Source: Pholiota molesta (lineage: Eukaryota > Basidiomycota > Agaricomycetes > Agaricales > Strophariaceae). Taken from it: 64,000 nt of DNA. Positions 36,116-46,198 of the stretch are shown piece by piece (position 1 is the first letter of the stretch; every line of letters begins with the position of its first letter). Under the pieces are notes generated by a model that saw only the letters and a list, made by a program, of their open reading frames with translations, was not told where the DNA came from and did no database searches. The DNA lies in contig JACGCK010000094.1 of the NCBI GenBank assembly GCA_014925825.1, positions 1 to 64,000 on the forward strand. Reading direction: 5' to 3'. Made by a program: the position numbers and the translations under genes.

Positions 36116-38196
36116 TTAATGCGTTTCCTCTGGTGTTTCGTTCTCGCCTTCGGCATCCATCTCCTCATCTGGATCGCCTTCCACGCGTTTGGCTGTGGAA
36201 TTAGACTCTTCCTCTGCTGCAGAAGGCGCGTTCGACGAGCGCTCATTCCCATTCATCTCCGCATCCTCAGCCGGCGGCCCAGTGGGCGCTAATACTGGCG
36301 CCGCGTTCTGGGCCCCCCACACAGGCGGATCGAACGGTGGGATGTTGGGCCTGGAGACCAGGATCACTGGGAGGTGATCTGCTCCGTAACGCACCCAGTA
36401 AGGGTTGTCGAGGTTGTAAGCCGTAGGATGCAAGTGATAGAAGTACTTGAGTCTTCGTACATCCTCGTAGGACGGCGTGAACCACCCAGTCCACTCGGAA
36501 ATGGTAGGAGGTACTCCAAATCGCCGAAGTCGGTCCATGCGTTCATCGTCGACCATGACCGCATCATCGTTTCGTCCAAAGTTGAGGAAAACGTGGTCGA
36601 GGAACTGTCGCCCAAAAGCGTAACAGTGATCTATGAGGTCGACAGGCACACTATTCTTGATCAAGTAGGTGCATAAGTCGCCGAGCGTGAAGTTCTTGGA
36701 TGCCGACGCCCCCAACTCCAAAGGTTTGAACGTGTAGGGCGGTCCGACTGCTGGATGAAATGGTGCGCCAGGATTTTCAGCGTTGTACTGAGCAATCCAT
36801 TCCGCGTATAAGTTTGGGCGCGCAGCCAGGAACGCGAATTGTACCGTGAATGCCGCTCGTGCTGTCTGGTTTGGCGGACTCAGCATACGCACGAACCTGT
36901 TTCCGAATACGGTTTCTATACGGACACGACCTCCCAAGTCCATGGTGATGCCGTTTATCGCATTTACGGTTCCCGCGGTGTTCTGAATCAGGTAGTATCG
37001 ACACCATTCCATAATGTCGAAGGCACCCGTCGGAATAGGCAAACCGTATCCATGATTCTTGCTAACCTCGCTTATTACGCGGTTCGGTGGCATAGTTTTA
37101 AATGGGACTATACTGTCCACTCCTTTCAAGATCGACGGATAATACTCCGGATTATAAATCTTGGTGTCCAGTACGTGCCTCATCGAATCATCGTACAAGG
37201 AAGGGTCGATGCGCTTGACCGCCTGGTAAAACGCTCTAAGCACTGTGTGAGCGCCTATTCTGTCGTATGCGTCGGCGTCGGGGCTCTTGGCTAAGTGAGC
37301 CAGTCGCTCGACTTCGTAGGGGCTCGTTGGATATCCGCGCGGAGCCATTCGATAAACCACCACTCCAGGTCCACTCTTTGGAGTCTCGAACCTGACCCGA
37401 TGGTATTCCTAGAGGTTATATGTAGAATAACCTGCTCCGCGAACGGTCCATAGTAGACAGTATTATTCGCTTTGTAGTAAAAGACCGGACTCCAAATAAA
37501 CCCTACGTTGAATAGGGTATTCGGACGCTCGATGTGTCCATCAACTACGATCAAGCCTTTTGCCAGCGCGTACTGCTTCTTAGCAGTCTCGATGCTGTTC
37601 TCGTACCTGCCAGCAATCTGCTGCCAGACGTAGCGGTTCAACGCTTCGCGTTTCTCTTTCTGATCCGCACTTTCTCCATGCGCGGGTCGTCGAATTATAC
37701 CTTGATCATAGTCAAGGTACTTCTTTAATTTCTCATCACTGGTCTTGCTCGACGGCATAACCTTATCTGCGGGATCGTTCTCCGGGAGCGATCCATTCAA
37801 GCGTTTCTTGACGCCTCTGAGGGCCTCCGTCAAAAGGTCTACTCGTTCCTTATCCTTGAACGTCGTCGACTCGACTTGGCGCTCAACCGCTGACAGGGGC
37901 GTGGGGAATTCGATCACCACGGGCGCCAACTCTTCGTGCTCGGCGCGCCTACGCTTAGATGGACGTGCAGGAGGCGCCGCAGCATCTCTGTAAGTCTGAG
38001 TCGACTGCTGGGTTCGATCAGTCGTGTCTGACGATGGTAAAGGCCCAAAAAGTCGATTAGATATCGCCATGAATTCATCCTGCGATGTATAAGTCGAATT
38101 GGATGACCCTTCATACTCCAGTGCATCCCACGGCTGGTGGTAAGGTCCCAGCTCGTCGTAAGGACGCAACGAGCTTCTCTCGGACATGGACGTCAC
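36116..38196 (-). pseudogene. ORF3 of the chromovirus: unknown protein between pol and the 3' LTR, one frameshift
   Basis: The reading frame opens at 38196 (MTSMSERSSLRPYDELGPYH) and stays open to about 37412; the downstream frame (EYHRVRF...VVVYRMAPRGYPTSPYEVER) runs from there to a stop at 36116. A single base shift near 37409-37413 joins them, giving about 690 residues in all. The N-terminal third has a basic patch (SKRRRAEHEE) and charged helices. The middle is rich in aromatic residues (NPEYYPSILKG, EWCRYYLIQNTAG). The last 80 residues are acidic and Pro/Glu-rich. There is no signal peptide or clear membrane segment, so it is not a typical envelope protein. I know no function for it. Codon use and length argue it was a real protein until recently. 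Confidence 0.7.
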
Positions 38197-38517
38197 GGTA
38201 CGTAAGTTGTCTCGAAATGAGGAGCCTAATTAAATTATTAGTGAACATCCTCCCCCACATGAACTCGCCATGGGAGTTCACACCTGAATCACGAGGCCTT
38301 CCACGGCCCCGACCTCCAGCCTGGCCACGCGCGCCGCGACCTCGAAGATACATCGTTTAAGAGTGTAAAGATTTCGGTAGGGAATAAAGGGGGACGGGAG
38401 AGGAAAGGTGAGACACTCTTCCGCCCATTCCCAAACCCATTTTATACATCCGCGCTCCGTCACACAGATATTCCGGCCCCCCCAAAATAATGGAGTCAAC
38501 ATCCGCCCGCCATAAAT

Positions 38518-41500
38518 TTAACGCGACGGATCCCGCACGGCCACACCCATCGGTGCCCTAGGCAGTTGAGAGGGAAATTTTACCCTGTGGAGCTCCAAAT
38601 AGCGGTCTAGAGCTTCCAACTTTCTGCACTCTTCGTGCGGTTCCCAGGTCGTATCCCCAAGGGACCACCGCACCTCGTATTCCAGTTTCCCCAAGTCATT
38701 CCGACGGTGGCCGATGATCTCGTCGACGTACCACTCCTGATCATCACCAGCGCCGAAATCGTACGGCTCCGGTGTCATTCTATTGGGGAACAGCGCATCC
38801 GACGACGCAACGTATGGTTTCAGTAACGATACATGGAACGTATCCTTTATCCGCCGGCGCCGCAATACTGGCGGTAAGTCCAACACATAATTAGACGTCT
38901 CTGGATGAGCCCTAGTTATTCTGTAGGGACCAATAAACTTAGGCCGCAACTTACGCGTCCTATTCTTCGGTAAATTTAGGTTTTCTGTCGATAAGAATAC
39001 CAGATCTCCACTCTTCAAACCCGGATCCTCCGAGCGCTTCCTATTAGCTTTCACTGTCTGGAATACACGCGCTTCAATAATCGCGTCATGCGCTCGCGCC
39101 AGATTTTCTAGGGCGGTATAGCAAATTCCCGCACTCCCTTGGGCGCTGTTGCACCACGGAATTCCCTGATCATTGATGGCATGTAGCCGCCATGTAATTC
39201 GAAAGGTGCGTACTTTGTTGTTTCCGACACACTAGCGTTGATCGCAAACTCCGTCATGTCTATGCAGTCTACCCAATTCTTCTGGTCTGGTGCCACCGTG
39301 GCCCGAAATATCTGCCCAATCGAACGATTAGCGCGTTCTGTTTGTCCATCCGTTTGAGGATGAAATGATGTAGACATTAGTAATTTAGCGCCCATAATTC
39401 AATGCAACTCTGTCCACCATTTCGAGGTGAACTTAGAATCACGGTCGCTCACAATCGAGCTAGGCAATCCGTGCAACCTCACAATTTCCCGCCTGTAAAC
39501 CCATGACAGCTCTGATGCCTTCATATTCGTGTGCACGGGTATCAAATGAACCATGCTTGTCATCCTACAAATAATCACCCATAAGTAATTAAATCCTTTG
39601 GCCTCAGGGAAGGGTCCAATAAAATCCATCCCAATTGAGTCCCATGGTTTAGTTGGAATTGGTAATGGGTGCAGCTTTCCAGCAGGGTGCCGATTTGACA
39701 CCTTTGTTACCTGACAAGTAATGCAGCTTTTACACCACAATTCAATGTCTTTTCCCATTCGTGGCCACCAGTACCAGCGTCGTATATAATCTGATGTTTT
39801 CAAACTTGAAAAATGTCCCACAATTTTGTGAGCCTGGTCGATAATACGGGTGATTAACTCGCGATCATCCTGAGGGATGCATAATACTTCTACATCGCTC
39901 TGATTGCGTGTGTAAATGACTCCTTCTCGTACAGTGAATTGACGAAATTTCTCGGGTTCGGCTATGACAAACTTGAACAGTCTATCCTGTTTGTACCCTT
40001 TTCTAGTAGTACTTATAATTTCATTATCATTTATTAGAGTTGGAGGGGGATGACTCCCTGTCATCTCCAAAGCCTCTTCTAGTGTAAGGTCAGAGCCTCG
40101 TGAACCTTCTGGTACCGAGTTTGCTGGCAACCCAAGGTCACCTTCGCTCTGTGCAGTTACACTTTTAAGGTCTTCTGCTTCGCGCTCACGCTGCTCGACG
40201 CGATCCTTAAGTTGCCGCAGCCTATTACTACGACGTACATTAACCTCGTTCATTGCGCGCAAGTATTCAGGGTTCCCAAACACTTCCTCGTATCTTTGGA
40301 GCGGCAAATCATCTCCCTCCTTATCTATCCGTACATCAGCATTCACAAACTCGTACGGCTCATGTACATCAGCTGCTGTATCATTTTCGTAGTAGCGGGA
40401 TAAGCAATCAGCCACTTTGTTTAATTCTCCTTTGACATAAGTAATATCAAAGGTAAATCGTGCAAGATAGTCCATCCACCGGCGTTGGCGTGGACTCAAC
40501 GTGTTCTGTGTCTTAAAGAACTCCAAAGCCTTATGGTCGGTAATAACATGAATTTTATACCCAACCAATTTGTCCTCCCACTTCATCAGCGCTTCTAAAA
40601 TCGCCAACGTCTCAAGCTCGTGCACTGCGTAATTATGCTGTGCCGAGGTAAACTTTCTCGACATGAATCCGGCAGGCCGACATTTATCCCAACTTGGCCC
40701 TTGGCCATACATCGCTCCGATTCCAGATTTTGAAGCGTCGCATATGACCCAAATGGGGTCCTTCTCTTCTGGTTTGACGGGCTGCAACACAGGAGTCTTG
40801 CTACACAGATGTTTGATCATGTCAAAGCACCGTTGATGTATTGGGCGCCACATGAACGGAGCACCATTCTGCGTCATAGCCATGAGAGGCCCACTGTATA
40901 CTGATATATTAGGCAAGAAGTTCCCAATATAGTTCACAAGCCCAACGAAGCGTTGAATATCATTATAGTTCCGAGGTGTTCGCCATCCTCGAACCCTGTC
41001 TAATTTATCGACATCTGGGTGTATACCCTCATCATCAATAAGATGACCCAAACAGTCTATCTTGTCAGCATAGAGTTCGCACTTTGCCCATTTCAAGTAG
41101 AGCTGATACTTTCTCAACCGCTCAAATATAATTTGGAGGTACTCTTCGTGTTCCTCAATTGTATTGGAAAAAATGAACATGTCATCTAAATATACGTGCA
41201 AGAATCTCCCAATGCAATCTCGGAAGATAAATGTCATTAATCTTTGGAAGGTAGCCGGAGCATTACAGTCTCCGATTTGTATGACGTTGCTCACGTAGGT
41301 CCCTGCAATCGTACTAAAAGCCGTTTTATGCACATCTTCAGGTCGTATTCGTACTTGTTCATACGCATCTGTAAGATCTATTTTTGATCTATATTTCGCC
41401 CGAGCTACATCTTCCCGAATTATATCCTGATCTGGTAGTGGTGTTACATCCTTGATCGTGTTGTCATTCCGTTGCCGACAGTCGACTACGGTTCTCAGCT

Positions 41501-42572
41501 TTCCATCTTTCTTAGGGATGCACATTAATGGAGCTGCTTGGGAGGCACTGCTCGCGGTCCACCACCCCGCTGTTACATAGCGGTTCAGTTTTTCATAGAA
41601 CTCCGTACGAAGTGATTGTGGACAACGCGGTGCATGGTAGTTATAACGTCTATTATCATCCATAAGATGAATTTCATGATTTATCTCCCTGAATGGAGGT
41701 AATTTACTTGGTGTACCATTGACTATGTCGTCATATTCGTTTCTCCAATGATCACGCAATTGTGGTATATCTTCTTCAGTTAAAACAGCTTTTCCTTTTC
41801 CTTTAATATCTCTAGCAGCGCGTATTTCTGCTTTAGGCGCTGGTATGTCTATATTTGGTTTCGGCATTTCAAATCGCCTCCTTAGCTTTTCGATGTTGCC
41901 TATATCCTCTTGTACAGTATGTAATCTGTTGTTATATTTTCGGTTATTCCGAATTGTTTTTGCATCTTTATATACAGTATCAAACTCGACAGACTCTGAT
42001 ATTTCATCTGGGAATGGATCCCTGTATTCTCCTTCTGGTAGAGTTACTGTTTGTGTCTTGTACGCTGTCATATCGTACATTAATTGATTCAATTCCCATG
42101 GCATGCGTGGATCATAGACCCATTCTAGCTTGGGATTCGGTACTGGTCGTTCCCAGAATGTTCTATATATTTTTCGCTTTTCCCTATTAATTTCATTCAG
42201 GATTTCATTTTCCATCTCGTCAGTGACGAGATCTTCCACTTTTATTTTTGACGAAGTAGGTTGACAGTACTCCATTCTACTTTCAGACTGGTCTCGATTA
42301 CTCGACCTTTCTGTGGCTGAGTGATCGATGCCCTTCTTATTTAATTTGCCCTTCTTATTTAATTTTGAACTTTTGTTGCTTTTATTCAATTTTTCTATAT
42401 TCTCCTCCCCCCTTTGAGGAGGCCTCAACTCCTCAACGCTAGCGCTGAAGTGCATAACCACCGAATCAATTGAACTCGGTAATGACCGTGAAGAGATTTC
42501 ATGCTGAATACGTATCCCTTCCTCATTGTCAACCTCCTCAACCGACGGTTGGCGGCCTGAACGTGCAGCTAG
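38518..42572 (-). pseudogene. Pol polyprotein: reverse transcriptase, RNase H, integrase, chromodomain
   Basis: The frame is open right after the gag stop (42573) with no ATG until 42455. Reverse transcriptase has KLRTVVDCRQRN, SKIDLTDAYEQV and the YLDD active site (41192-41181). RNase H has VICDASKSGIGAMYGQ (about 40745) and TDHKALEFF. Integrase has the H-x4-H/C-x2-C finger (HKIVGH...CKSCITC), catalytic Asp in IGMDFIGPFP and IVSDRDSKF, then a TGA at 39401-39399 just after KWWTELH. The same frame resumes with MGAKLLMSTSFHPQTDGQTE, which carries the catalytic Glu. A frameshift near 39113-39120 precedes the last segment, which has GPYRI and a C-terminal chromodomain (WYVDEIIGHRR, YEVRWSLGDTTWEPHEE). 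The TGA fits a CGA to TGA transition. Non-functional as read. Confidence 0.93.
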
Positions 42573-42578
42573 TCAGTC
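42567..42578 (-). promoter_or_regulatory. Candidate stop-codon readthrough site between gag and pol
   Basis: The minus strand reads GAC-TGA-CTA-GCT. Gag and pol are in one uninterrupted frame apart from this TGA, and pol has no ATG before 42455. UGA-CUA is an established high-readthrough context in fungi and animals. Confidence 0.65.
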
Positions 42579-45500
42579 AGCCCGACGATCTGTAGTCCGG
42601 GACCTATGCAATCGTGGATCCACGTCTCCTGGGTACGGCAAAGCGGGAATGTCAGTCCCATTTACAGTCACGACATTCCGACCGAAATCCAGCACTACGC
42701 CGTTACGCCTCATGAATGGCGTTCCAATGACCAAATCATAACGGTCGAGATTGCATATGTCAACATATATGTTGTCCTTCAGGCCTGGCATCATAACCTC
42801 GACCTCAGCGCCATGCGTGATTTTAGCGCGGCTCCCCACAGTACCCAACTGCACTACGAACGGGTCGAGCAATGGGAAAGCCCGGACCTCTGCTACGTCC
42901 GCGAATGCAGGCGTAATAGATGTGGTCGTACTTCCGGCATCCCACAACGTCCATGCGTCCTGGCCATCAATTTTTGTGTAAGTTATCAAGCACAATTTCT
43001 CCTCTTGCGGTATCACTGGGCGCGCTCGCGCAACTTTTCCTGATTTAAACGTCCCTTTGCGGCGAAACATTTTTCGAATGCTTCCACTCGGCTGAGGGAC
43101 CTCCGTCATCGCTCCTATGTCGGCTAAGACGTCAGGCCTGCGAAAGTCCAGAGTTTTACCACCGTCAACCCTAGATTTAAAGAAGTTACGTGGATCACAA
43201 AACTCCAGCACGCGCATTGCGTACATTTGTTCGGTATCCGAATTACGCGCGTAGTATTCGCTCCCATAATCTTCATAGGGCACATCGTCCAAATCCCCAC
43301 TGTCAGACTGTGCATCCTGAACGCTGCCATCCTGCGAGGCATCTGATTGATGCCCCTCATCGTCCGACACGTTGTCACCTGGCACTCCGCTCTCACTGCG
43401 GCCGCTACTTCTCGCTGTGTGTGCCGCACGGACGTACTCTTTATTATTGCCCCTGACATGCTTATGCTTATTAGGACAGTTGTATGAATAAAACCCAGGC
43501 TCGCCGCAGTCGAAACACTTGATAGTGGACTTGCCCTTCACTTCAGGTCTATCTTTAGCCGGCTGCTTTTCGGCGTCCGTCTTCCTTGGTTCGTCCTTCA
43601 ATTGAAGTGGACGATCATGATCGTTCCTAAATCTCTGTCCTGATCGCATAGGGCGTCGATCACGCGTACGGCCATCACGGCGACCAACGCCGCCCTTAGC
43701 GTCCTCGGCTGATGGGCGATTGTCGGCATACAGCGCTCGAGAATCCTTGAGATTAGTATAGACTCCCGGCGTTGTGCTGCCATCGTAATGACGTGCAGTG
43801 CGTTCAGCTGCTTCGATAGCTTTCGCTTCTGCAACAAGCTCTTCAATTGTATTCATTTCAGGAGTAAAGTCCCTGTCGAATAACTCCTTGCGCCAGTTCG
43901 CCGGAATAGCGCGAATAAATCTATCTGCCAGCGTATAACGATCTGGATGATCCAGCATCGTTTCAGCGATATCGCAGATTCTGTCATACAGTCCCTGAAT
44001 ACCTGTGTCCGGATTATATCTGGTCTTTTCAAATATATTTCGTGCATCCTGAGTCACCGATGCAAGTACAAATCGATCATATAGGGCCGTCACTACGTCT
44101 TCAAACGTCCAGTGAATCTTCTGTCTATTCAGTCCAAACACATGATGTCTAATAAAATCCTGTGCTTTTCCTTCGACGAGTAACTGGCTATAGTAAACTC
44201 TCGCATCCTCTTTCTCTGGACCACTCAGGTTAGCAATCACGAAGTAGATTGCCACATCAGTCACCCATGTTTCAAGGGACTTCATCTTGTCATCACCCTT
44301 GTATTTGGTCACCGAGTTCAAATCTGGCGGCTTAGGCCGCTCTTTATCACTTCCAAACACGCGTTTAGGACCACAGTGGTCACGCACTATATTGATCAAC
44401 CGCTGGTGCATGTCATGTCGGTACCTATCTTGCACTTCTTGTATGGCAGGCCTGAGTGACGACCTCCTATGGCTAGGTGGTGGGTTACTCCACACACTAC
44501 TTCCACGAACGACGGTGTCACGCTCTCCCTCTCGGGACGGGGCGTCCTTCCAAACAACTCGGTCATCCAGTCTATTTTTACCTGGATCGTCGCGCTTCGT
44601 CTGATCATGATCACCCTTGCGATCACCGAGCTCCGATGCCCCCTTGCGATCGGGATTGCGTCGAGAGTCCTCGTTATTCTCATGACTTCGCTCGTACATC
44701 AAGCGCATAATATCAGTTACCTCATTCCCTTTCCAGCGTATCCCCTGGTCCGAGTAGATGGTAATACCAGTAGTTCTGAGGTCCTCGTCTCGTAAATGCT
44801 GAAGTATAACTCGATCACGTAGATCATTAGCTATTCCAATAGGCACATTTCCTGGGCCTTTGTACCTGCTCTCGAGTTCAGCCAGTTGGCTTCGTGATAT
44901 CACACCTCGTTGAATCAGACGTTGTGCAGAATCAGAAATAACTGCCTGCCCCGCGTCATGATTTTGTGATGGTGTACTCTCCTGTTTAATTACAGGCGAT
45001 GGTACGTCCCTTGCGAAACGCACATTCGGTATGCCGCGCCCTTGATTATTGTAAGCGGCAACTTGGGGTTCCTCCATCAATTCTCTCAGTACTGACGTAC
45101 TAATCGACACAGTCTTATTAGGATCTGCTTGTTGCCTTCCCAAGTATTCAATTGACTGCTGATCAGTGTTGCCTCTTGCTTCTAAGTCAAGATTGTTACT
45201 AATAGGAGCGCGTGGTACAGGCGCCCGAATTTCTGACGACGGAGAATCAACATTTATTCTAGTGTGAACTATATCTAAGTAGTTTTCTGGGGTAGGGACA
45301 TAACGGCCTTTTCCGTTATTAATATCCCTCTTGGTTATTTCTCTGTATAATCTAACAGCTAATATCACACGTCGCATTACCGACTCCGTGTATTCCAAGG
45401 AGTTTGGATCACCTTCTGGTAATCCTCGTGCGTATCGAACACTCCCTGTGCTCGTAATTGCTTCGGCTACTAATTCCGAACGCCTGCCGATGGGAACTTC

Positions 45501-45929
45501 CGATTCTGGAAAGTCCTCCCAGAACATCATCAAGCGTTGCCCAAGAGCTGAGTCCAACGCTGCAACGGGCGTTCGTTCCCCAAGCCCGTATCGCCGCATC
45601 TCGTCATTAGCACCGACCCGGACCGCATACCGCGGTTCCTGGTGATCGGGGGTTCTGACGGATCCGGTCTGATCGGTCGTCATTGAGCGCTCCTCGGTTT
45701 GCCCCGGGTGGCTCAAGGATATCCCCTCAGCGAGTGTACCCCCCGTTCTTGCCTGAGGAGTGAGTATCTCGTTCCCTTGCAGGCTCGCGGTGGGCGAATC
45801 TGCTGTCTGGTCACCAACCCGGGTCGCTGGACCTTGCATGGTTGGTGAATGGGTGGCTTGACTATTCGAGCGCTGTGGTCGCATCGAAAACAAGCCCGGA
45901 GGACTCGGTGTTCTCTCGTGAGACGACAT
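42573..45929 (-). CDS. Gag-protease polyprotein of the chromovirus (1118 aa)
   Basis: It starts at ATG 45929 (MSSHERTPSPPG). The first 500 residues are polar and disordered-looking. A capsid-like region follows (VTKYKGDDKMKSLETWVTDV, YNPDTGIQGLYDRICDIAE). A zinc knuckle sits at about residues 805-818, CFDCGEPGFYSYNC, in which the usual His is Phe (codon TTT). An acidic stretch precedes the C-terminal aspartic protease: active-site motif LWDAGSTTTS (Asp about residue 997, DAG instead of DSG/DTG), flap region, and the downstream IGTPFMRRNGVVLDF. The ORF ends at a TGA whose context is TGA-CTA-G, in the same frame as pol. It would form the particle and process the polyprotein. Confidence 0.93.
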   Translation of the reverse strand: MSSHERTPSPPGLFSMRPQRSNSQATHSPTMQGPATRVGDQTADSPTASLQGNEILTPQARTGGTLAEGISLSHPGQTEERSMTTDQTGSVRTPDHQEPRYAVRVGANDEMRRYGLGERTPVAALDSALGQRLMMFWEDFPESEVPIGRRSELVAEAITSTGSVRYARGLPEGDPNSLEYTESVMRRVILAVRLYREITKRDINNGKGRYVPTPENYLDIVHTRINVDSPSSEIRAPVPRAPISNNLDLEARGNTDQQSIEYLGRQQADPNKTVSISTSVLRELMEEPQVAAYNNQGRGIPNVRFARDVPSPVIKQESTPSQNHDAGQAVISDSAQRLIQRGVISRSQLAELESRYKGPGNVPIGIANDLRDRVILQHLRDEDLRTTGITIYSDQGIRWKGNEVTDIMRLMYERSHENNEDSRRNPDRKGASELGDRKGDHDQTKRDDPGKNRLDDRVVWKDAPSREGERDTVVRGSSVWSNPPPSHRRSSLRPAIQEVQDRYRHDMHQRLINIVRDHCGPKRVFGSDKERPKPPDLNSVTKYKGDDKMKSLETWVTDVAIYFVIANLSGPEKEDARVYYSQLLVEGKAQDFIRHHVFGLNRQKIHWTFEDVVTALYDRFVLASVTQDARNIFEKTRYNPDTGIQGLYDRICDIAETMLDHPDRYTLADRFIRAIPANWRKELFDRDFTPEMNTIEELVAEAKAIEAAERTARHYDGSTTPGVYTNLKDSRALYADNRPSAEDAKGGVGRRDGRTRDRRPMRSGQRFRNDHDRPLQLKDEPRKTDAEKQPAKDRPEVKGKSTIKCFDCGEPGFYSYNCPNKHKHVRGNNKEYVRAAHTARSSGRSESGVPGDNVSDDEGHQSDASQDGSVQDAQSDSGDLDDVPYEDYGSEYYARNSDTEQMYAMRVLEFCDPRNFFKSRVDGGKTLDFRRPDVLADIGAMTEVPQPSGSIRKMFRRKGTFKSGKVARARPVIPQEEKLCLITYTKIDGQDAWTLWDAGSTTTSITPAFADVAEVRAFPLLDPFVVQLGTVGSRAKITHGAEVEVMMPGLKDNIYVDICNLDRYDLVIGTPFMRRNGVVLDFGRNVVTVNGTDIPALPYPGDVDPRLHRSRTTDRRAD

Positions 45930-45989
45930 CGTCTATCCTCAGTGTAGGAAAAATTTTACTTTTCTCTTCTTTTTTGTGTTTTGCTTTCG

Positions 45990-46027
45990 TTTTCACAACT
46001 AGCAGTATAGTTGTAGGTTCAAAAAAG
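45990..46027 (-). other. Leader just inside the 5' LTR with a hairpin and no tRNA primer motif
   Basis: On the minus strand the LTR end is followed by CTTTTTTGAACCTACAACTA and then TACTGCTAGTTGTG. ACAACTA and TAGTTGT form a 7-bp hairpin. The usual TGG start of a tRNA primer site is absent. Confidence 0.5.
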
Positions 46028-46198
46028 TGAAACGTTGTCCGTTTCTGTTGTAGGTAGTTCTTAGTTCACTCCAATAGAACCAGCCAACGTTATATTGGTA
46101 GTTGTAATACGAAGTAAAGAAAGAACTAAAAAGATGGAAACGGCGCTCGAGCTATATGTACCTAGCTCGAGCTTACGTAATATGAACGAGCCGTTACA
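46028..46198 (-). repeat. 5' LTR of the chromovirus (171 bp)
   Basis: It begins TGAAACGTTG and ends CGTTACA, identical to the other LTR except for one base. In transcription order it lies upstream of gag, so it should hold the promoter. Confidence 0.95.

Larger units (their letters stand above)
35602..46198 (-). mobile_element. Ty3/gypsy LTR retrotransposon, chromovirus type, 10.6 kb
   Basis: Two 171-bp direct LTRs with TG...CA ends flank, in minus-strand order, gag-protease (45929-42573), pol with reverse transcriptase, RNase H, integrase and chromodomain (42572-38518), and an extra ORF (38196-36116). A polypurine tract abuts the 3' LTR. The LTRs differ at a single base (A at 35608, G at 46034), so the insertion is recent. 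Lesions are an in-frame TGA at 39401-39399, a frameshift near 39115 and a frameshift near 37410. No target duplication is visible: GGCTT precedes 35602 and AACAC follows 46198. Confidence 0.96.

Noticed and set aside
36116..37363. Treating the two halves of ORF3 as separate overlapping genes
   Set aside because: The second frame has no ATG at 37363 (the codon is GTG) and is open back to about 37412, where it meets the end of sensible coding in the first frame; one base shift explains both. No classical slippery heptamer is visible.
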